Positions 1-4,766 of a stretch of 7,864 bases of DNA are shown here, piece after piece. The notes beneath the pieces were generated by a model. The model ran no database searches and was not told the origin of the DNA. It saw only the letters and a list, made by a program, of their open reading frames with translations. Made by a program: the position numbers and the translations under genes. Origin of the DNA: CAZGYE01 sp964530165 (GTDB lineage Bacteria; Planctomycetota; Planctomycetia; Planctomycetales; Planctomycetaceae). The stretch is from assembly GCA_964530165.1 (NCBI GenBank), contig CAZGYE010000278.1:1-7864 (forward strand). The letters are read 5' to 3'. Numbering within the stretch: position 1 is the stretch's first letter; the number at the start of each line of letters is the position of its first letter.

Positions 1-404
1 AAGACGGCCAACAACGCGACCGTGGCCGGGATCACCGGCAGGCCGTCCCACAACGAGTTCACATAGTGCATCGCCTCGACCGCCGAGATGACGGCCGTGG
101 CCATGTACGAGAGCAGCGTCAGGCAGGCGGCGATCGAGGCCCGGAACTTGCTGGTCGTGTTCAGAAGCGCGTTGTACGCGCCGCCGTTCAGCGGCAACGC
201 GACGACCACCTCGGCATAGATCTTCCGAAACAGGAACAGCACCGCGGCAACAATCAGCAGCGAGACCGGCGCCAGTCGGCCGGCCGCCATCGTGGCCAAC
301 GCCGAGACGTACAGGCAGCTCGACGTGATGTCGTTTCCGCAGATCGCCGTGGCCGACAGCTCGCCCAGTAGAGGATGGCCTTTTTTTCTCGCATCGGTCG
401 CCAT
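1..404 (-). CDS. APC-superfamily amino acid permease, N-terminal part (3' end outside window)
   Basis: This open frame starts at ATG 404-402 and is still open at the left edge, giving about 134 residues. An in-frame TGA lies six codons upstream with no other start between, so the start is firm, although no strong Shine-Dalgarno is seen. The product begins with a short basic tail (MATDARKKGH), followed by hydrophobic stretches at about 17-41, 44-70, 88-112 and from about 122 on. The segment PLNGGAYNALLN at 71-82 is the Pro-x-(N/S)-G-G-x-Y element typical of the second helix region in APC amino acid transporters. The family consists of inner-membrane secondary transporters for amino acids or polyamines; the substrate cannot be told from this fragment. 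It lies 116 bases after the sulfatase fusion on the same strand, so co-transcription is possible. A run of seven A residues sits at codons 6-8. I am confident it is an APC-like membrane protein and unsure of subfamily. Confidence 0.85.
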   Translation of the reverse strand, partial: MATDARKKGHPLLGELSATAICGNDITSSCLYVSALATMAAGRLAPVSLLIVAAVLFLFRKIYAEVVVALPLNGGAYNALLNTTSKFRASIAACLTLLSYMATAVISAVEAMHYVNSLWDGLPVIPATVALLAV

Positions 405-520
405 GAAAGAGCAAGCTTCTCACAGGAGAGCAGACGGAAACTCACGGCTGGACAGGACGAAGAACTCCGTCCGACCCGCCGGGTGCCGCGTCCAGTCGAC
501 ATAGCCTAACGTGGGGCTCT

Positions 521-3500
521 CTACTTGTCCAACTGTTCCAGCGAGTGGGCCACCACCCAACGCACAAACAAGTTTTCCCGGCTGGAATCTTTGGCCGCCT
601 TTCTCATGGCATCGATTGCAGGCCTCGCCTTCTCGCCGATGCGGTCCAATACGTTGGCCGCCTGCAAACGAACCCATGAGCTTTCGTGAGCCAACGCGTC
701 CATCAGGACGGGCAGGGCCTCGCCTTCCCGATCAATCCGGCAGAGTGCCTCGGCCGCGACGATTTGGACCTCAACCGACTGGTCGCTCAACGCCTTCCGG
801 AGCGCCTTGACGGCCGCGGTGTCCCGCGCGGCTGCGTTGGTCAGGCCAATCACCGCCCAGAAGCGCACCGCTGCATCCTCGTCGTCGAACCGTTTGAGCA
901 GATCGGGCACTGCGTCGGAGCCTTGTCCGGAGAGCACGGCTGCGCTGAGGATCCGATCGACGGGAAACGTTTTTGAGCCACGCCGCGCCATCTCGTATTC
1001 CGACGAATCTCGGGCTCGATCTCGCATCTCCTGCTCGGGCAACAAGCCCAAATCGAGTGTCCGCCGAACCCAGTCGAAGTGGGCCGTCCGCATCCGCTTC
1101 AATACCTTTTGGTGCGCCGGTGAATCAGCCAAGTTCACCTGCTCGAACGGATCCACCTGAGTGTCGTACAGTTCCTCGACGGGCTTCGTGTCTTGCATGA
1201 AGAAGGCTTGTACGCCGGTGAGCTTGCCTTGGGCCTGAAGCCGCCGCCACTCCTGCATGGTCGTCAGCTTCTCCATGTAATCGAGCCACGGAGCGAACGG
1301 CCGAGACGGGAAGTAGTTGCGGTGGTATTTGTAACGGCGGTCGCGCACCGTGCGGCTCATGTCATAGCGTTCGTCCATACGGTCGCGGATCCCGTAAACG
1401 TATTGGCGGGGTTTGCCAGCCTGTGATCCCAAGAATGGCACGCCTTGAACGTGTTCGGGGATTCTTAGCCCAAGCAGGCTCAGAATGGATGGTCCGATGT
1501 CGACGAAGCTGACCAATCGATCGACTCTCGAGCCGGGTTCCGCCGGCGCCAAGTGGCGGTACTTCTCGGGAAAATAGATAATCAACGGCACGTGGGTGCC
1601 GGCGTCGTAGATCCACTGTTTCGCCCTGGGCAGTCCCACGCCGTGGTCGGAGAAGAAAAATACGATTGTTTCCTCGGTCAGCCCATCCTCTTCGAGCTGT
1701 CCAAGAATACCGCCGGCCTGGGCGTCCATCTGGGTGATCAGGTCGTGGTAGCGAGCCCAGTCGCGGCGGACCAGCGGCGTGTTGGGTAAATAGGGCGGCA
1801 AAACCGCTTGGTCCGGATCGTGCTCCAGCTTCTCGTACTTCGCCCGAATCCGGCTCTCGTGGGTGATCATCAGATTGAACACACTGAAGAAAGGCTGACC
1901 GCGCTTCCGGTTCCTCCAATGGGCTTTGGCGCCGCCCGGAACGTCCCAAGCGTCCGGAGGCACCCGGAAGTTGTAGTCGGTCTTGGAGTGATTGGTGCAG
2001 AAGTAGCCGGCGTCTCGAAGATACTCTGGAAAGCACTTCACGAAACCGGGCAGGTGGGTGGTGCAACGCATGTGGTGCGAGCCCAGCGAAGTGGGGTACA
2101 TCCCTGTGATCAGCCCCGAACGTGACGGCGCACATACGCCCGCGTGCGAGAAAACGTACGTGTAGCGAACGCCCCGGGCGGCCAGCCGGTCCAGGTTTGG
2201 GGTGACCGCGTACGTGTCGCCGTAGCAGCCTAAGTTGGGACTCATGTCCTCGCAAGTGATCCAAAGGATGTTGGGACGCTCGCCAGAGGGATTCGCTAAC
2301 GCATCCCGCGCGTGTTTTGCCCGCTCGGGGAGTAGTTCGTGCACCGTCCTGACGATGAGTTCTTCCGTCTCGGGGGCCAGCCGAGTGGGCTTGTCGAATG
2401 TGGGCATTGAGCCGTCGACCTCGTAGCCGCCTTCCTTGATGACGCGTCGAGAAGCAATGTAGCACGGGACGTCGTTGGCATACGCAGTCACCCAAAGGTC
2501 GTCGCCCAACTCCTTCTTCAAACGCAGCGAATAGTCAACCACCACCTCTCCGGCCAAGAAAGTCATCGCCAGATCGTCGCCGAATCTCCACGTCTGGACC
2601 GTGTAGGGAAACGAAGTGGGCGGCTCGATGCCGCGGTCGAGGCGCTCCCGGACGATTCGGGCGTAGTACGCGGGCCGGCCTTTCCCGGCGGCCTGCTGGT
2701 CCCAGTGGGCTCGAGTGGGTGGTTCGCCCAGCGGCAAAAGGATTTGTTTCAATCGACACTCCGGCAACCCTCGAACGGGCCGCAGCGGACCGGCCAACAG
2801 ACGTTCGACTTCGTCGGCAATCGCCTTGCCGTGTTCGTCGACTTTCGCTTCGACGAACGGCCGCGGGTTGGCGTCCGCGCCGCAGCCAATGGAGACCATC
2901 GCCACCACACCCGGGTGGTTCGACTCGATCGCTATCTGAGCCGAGCCGGGCCAATCGCCGTGGACGCTGTACGACCTGACCGTCGCCGCGTGGCATGCGT
3001 AGTTGACCAGTACCGCCCGAAGCTTGCCGTCGGCGTCGGTCACACAGAGCATAGGCAGGTCGTGGTCGACCGGTCCATCGGGGTTCACACCGAAGCCGAT
3101 CCACTTGTTGTTCCTCAGCCTGCGTCGATTGGCCGCGAACCCGACCCGACCTTGCGCCCACGCCAAACGGCCGGGCCGCCGGGCGGCAAGCGCATCGAGA
3201 GCCACCTTTTCCAGCCAATTGGTGAACTGCACGGTATATCGGTTGATTCTCGCCTGATGCTCCGGTGGAGTGGGCTGGCCAAAGATGAATGGGGCGGCTC
3301 CCGCCAGACACGGTCCGGCGTGGGTGTGCGATGCACACACGACGAAGCGATCGCGGCGGATGTCCGCCTTCTGGGCCAACCGTCGTGCGATTTTCTCGGT
3401 CAACTCGGCCGGAACAACACAGTTGTCGACCGTGATCAACACCGCCGGGCCTTGCGAGTCGGTGCCGATCGCCAGTGCTTTGGCCCAGAGCTTTTGGGCG

Positions 3501-3688
3501 ACGCCGGTCGACTCGGTTTTGCGGACCGCATAGCCGTTGAGCCGAATCGGTCCCTCAGGCGTGATGTCTACCCTGGCGACGCCCACGGAAACCAACGCCT
3601 CGTGCCCGGTCGTACTGCTGTCGTTGTCGTCCGCGAAAGCTGTACTTGTTGGGACCGTTGCGACGAGCAGAATGAGCAGCTTGCACAT
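521..3688 (-). CDS. Exported fusion protein: neutral-ceramidase-like domain + sulfatase + HEAT repeats
   Basis: This 1055-residue protein has three parts. Residues 1-19 are a Sec signal peptide (MCKLLILLVATVPTSTAFA, cut before DD). Residues 33-455 resemble the neutral/alkaline non-lysosomal ceramidase N-terminal domain: VARVDITP at 37-44, SHTHAG at 120-125 (metal-site His), CHAATV at 232-237 and LAGE at 377-380. Residues 470-880 are a sulfatase: RPNILWITCED at 471-481 (metal acids E480/D481), CAPSR at 519-523 with C519 as the formylglycine precursor, SDHG at 680-683, K690 and the VDPFEQVNL tail motif. Residues 910-1055 hold about four HEAT-like helical repeats. The frame is unbroken. The start is supported by GAAAGG 11 bases upstream and by the signal peptide. 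Sulfatases hydrolyse sulfate esters or N-sulfates; CED, HHMR and CAPSR resemble heparan N-sulfatase-like members, but the substrate is unknown. True ceramide cleavage is doubtful, because the ceramidase GDxSPN motif appears here as GADANPR (270-276). Confidence 0.93.
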   Translation of the reverse strand: MCKLLILLVATVPTSTAFADDNDSSTTGHEALVSVGVARVDITPEGPIRLNGYAVRKTESTGVAQKLWAKALAIGTDSQGPAVLITVDNCVVPAELTEKIARRLAQKADIRRDRFVVCASHTHAGPCLAGAAPFIFGQPTPPEHQARINRYTVQFTNWLEKVALDALAARRPGRLAWAQGRVGFAANRRRLRNNKWIGFGVNPDGPVDHDLPMLCVTDADGKLRAVLVNYACHAATVRSYSVHGDWPGSAQIAIESNHPGVVAMVSIGCGADANPRPFVEAKVDEHGKAIADEVERLLAGPLRPVRGLPECRLKQILLPLGEPPTRAHWDQQAAGKGRPAYYARIVRERLDRGIEPPTSFPYTVQTWRFGDDLAMTFLAGEVVVDYSLRLKKELGDDLWVTAYANDVPCYIASRRVIKEGGYEVDGSMPTFDKPTRLAPETEELIVRTVHELLPERAKHARDALANPSGERPNILWITCEDMSPNLGCYGDTYAVTPNLDRLAARGVRYTYVFSHAGVCAPSRSGLITGMYPTSLGSHHMRCTTHLPGFVKCFPEYLRDAGYFCTNHSKTDYNFRVPPDAWDVPGGAKAHWRNRKRGQPFFSVFNLMITHESRIRAKYEKLEHDPDQAVLPPYLPNTPLVRRDWARYHDLITQMDAQAGGILGQLEEDGLTEETIVFFFSDHGVGLPRAKQWIYDAGTHVPLIIYFPEKYRHLAPAEPGSRVDRLVSFVDIGPSILSLLGLRIPEHVQGVPFLGSQAGKPRQYVYGIRDRMDERYDMSRTVRDRRYKYHRNYFPSRPFAPWLDYMEKLTTMQEWRRLQAQGKLTGVQAFFMQDTKPVEELYDTQVDPFEQVNLADSPAHQKVLKRMRTAHFDWVRRTLDLGLLPEQEMRDRARDSSEYEMARRGSKTFPVDRILSAAVLSGQGSDAVPDLLKRFDDEDAAVRFWAVIGLTNAAARDTAAVKALRKALSDQSVEVQIVAAEALCRIDREGEALPVLMDALAHESSWVRLQAANVLDRIGEKARPAIDAMRKAAKDSSRENLFVRWVVAHSLEQLDK

Positions 3689-3699
3689 GACTCAGATTA

Positions 3700-3705
3700 C
3701 CTTTC
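3700..3705 (-). promoter_or_regulatory. Probable ribosome binding site of the ceramidase-sulfatase fusion
   Basis: GAAAGG on the minus strand lies 11 bases before ATG 3688-3686. It is only a moderate match to the Shine-Dalgarno consensus, but it supports this start together with the signal peptide that follows directly. The rest of the 82-base gap to the esterase gene shows no hairpin with a T tract and no clear promoter. Confidence 0.5.
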
Positions 3706-3770
3706 AACAGAGTTCGTGACGAATCCAAAGACCGCTGTAGCCGTCATCCTCTTATCGGGCGAGCTGACGA

Positions 3771-4736
3771 TCATTGGGCTTTCGATACGAAGTCGTCAAT
3801 GGTCGGTTCGCCTTCGAGAAAACTCAGCGAGGCTAAGAAGCGGTCGGCTTTGCGGACGGTGGCAATGAAGAACTCGTTGCCTTTGCGTCCGTAGTTGAAG
3901 AAGCCATGTCCTTCGTTCTCGAAGCCGACCAACTCGCAGCGATTGCCGGCTTGTTTCATGGCCTTGGCGAATTGCTCCGCCTGGGCGTAGGGAACGGTGG
4001 AGTCTTTCTTTCCGTGAAAGAGAATGGTCGGCGGGACGCCCTTCTTGACGTGTCGGGCGGGTGAAATGTTTTCCGGTTCGGTCCCCCAACGTGCGGCGAG
4101 ACCGGCGTAACGCTGCTTGCTGAAGGTCTTGCCGAATGCCTCGGCCGTCAGGTCCAGCGCCGGGTTGAACAGAATCAGGGCGTTGGGGCGGGCGCTGATC
4201 GAGGTGTCTTCGCCGGCTTCGTCAAAACCGTCCAGGGTGCCCACCGCCGCCGCCAGATGCCCGCCCGCCGACCCGCCGCCCGCTGCGATGCGGTCCGGAT
4301 CGACGCCCAGCCGATCGGCGTTGGCGCGGACCCAGCGAATCGCCGATTTCGCATCCGCTACACAGTCGATCACTTTCGCCCGGTGGCGACTGTAGACGCG
4401 GTAATCGGCCGCCATAGCCACCATGCCGCGCGAGGCCAGATAACGGCAATGCTGCACGAACTGCCTGGTCGAACCGCCGTTCCAGCCGCCGCCAAAGAAG
4501 AACACAATCGCCGGCCGTCGTTGCGTCGGTTTGTGCCCGGCCGGTTTGAAGATGTGCATCGTCAGCTTCACTCCGCCGACGGACTTGTAGACCTCAATCT
4601 GGTCTGCCTGCGTTTTGTTCGGCGGCTTCTTGTTCGCCGGTCTGGTCCGCTGAGCCTGAGCTGTTCGGGCAATGATCGCGAAACCGCCTATGAGCAGTAT
4701 CGCCGCCAATCGTTTTCCAAGGACGTGTCGTTTCAT
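3771..4736 (-). CDS. Exported alpha/beta hydrolase, esterase/lipase (HSL/BD-FAE-like) type
   Basis: The product is 321 residues from ATG 4736 (325 from the in-frame ATG 4748). I prefer 4736 because AGGAG at 4749-4753 touches ATG 4748 with no spacer but is 12 bases before 4736, and because the protein then starts as a clean signal peptide: MKRHVLGKR, a hydrophobic core, then ARTAQA. In this numbering the hydrolase domain runs from about 45 to 310. It has FFFGGGW at 79-85 (oxyanion loop), GGGSAGG at 153-159 with nucleophile Ser156, Asp245 in HGKKDSTVP and His277 in EGHGF, so the triad is complete. The usual HGGG loop His is replaced by Phe. Related proteins cleave short-chain esters, including acetyl or feruloyl groups on polysaccharides; the substrate here is unknown. 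It is 30 bases downstream of the large pseudo-hydrolase gene and 82 upstream of the sulfatase fusion, which suggests an operon for degradation of a decorated polymer. Confidence 0.92.
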   Translation of the reverse strand: MKRHVLGKRLAAILLIGGFAIIARTAQAQRTRPANKKPPNKTQADQIEVYKSVGGVKLTMHIFKPAGHKPTQRRPAIVFFFGGGWNGGSTRQFVQHCRYLASRGMVAMAADYRVYSRHRAKVIDCVADAKSAIRWVRANADRLGVDPDRIAAGGGSAGGHLAAAVGTLDGFDEAGEDTSISARPNALILFNPALDLTAEAFGKTFSKQRYAGLAARWGTEPENISPARHVKKGVPPTILFHGKKDSTVPYAQAEQFAKAMKQAGNRCELVGFENEGHGFFNYGRKGNEFFIATVRKADRFLASLSFLEGEPTIDDFVSKAQ

Positions 4737-4748
4737 GGGGTCGAGCAT

Positions 4749-4753
4749 CTCCT
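4749..4753 (-). promoter_or_regulatory. Shine-Dalgarno that decides the esterase start
   Basis: AGGAG on the minus strand directly abuts ATG 4748-4746, leaving no spacer, and lies 12 bases before ATG 4736-4734. A ribosome cannot normally use a zero spacer, so the second ATG is the better start even though its spacing is somewhat long. The upstream gene stops at 4769-4767, just before this site, so reinitiation after that stop is plausible. Confidence 0.6.
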
Positions 4754-4766
4754 GAGGATCATTTGG

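Noticed and set aside
455..472. Possible terminator hairpin (GGACG/CGTCC) between the sulfatase fusion and the permease
   Set aside because: The stem is only 5 bases with an 8-base loop and no T tract follows on the minus strand, so it is not convincing.
1362..2495. Minus-strand 377-codon open frame overlapping the sulfatase in another frame
   Set aside because: The 1055-residue frame over the same bases contains the sulfatase motifs; this one is an Arg/Pro/Ser-rich shadow.
2705..3868. Long plus-strand open frame (387 codons) opposite the ceramidase-like domain
   Set aside because: It is antisense to a gene with clear domain motifs and a signal peptide. Its translation is Arg/Val-rich with no recognisable domain, as expected from the complement of GC-rich coding sequence.
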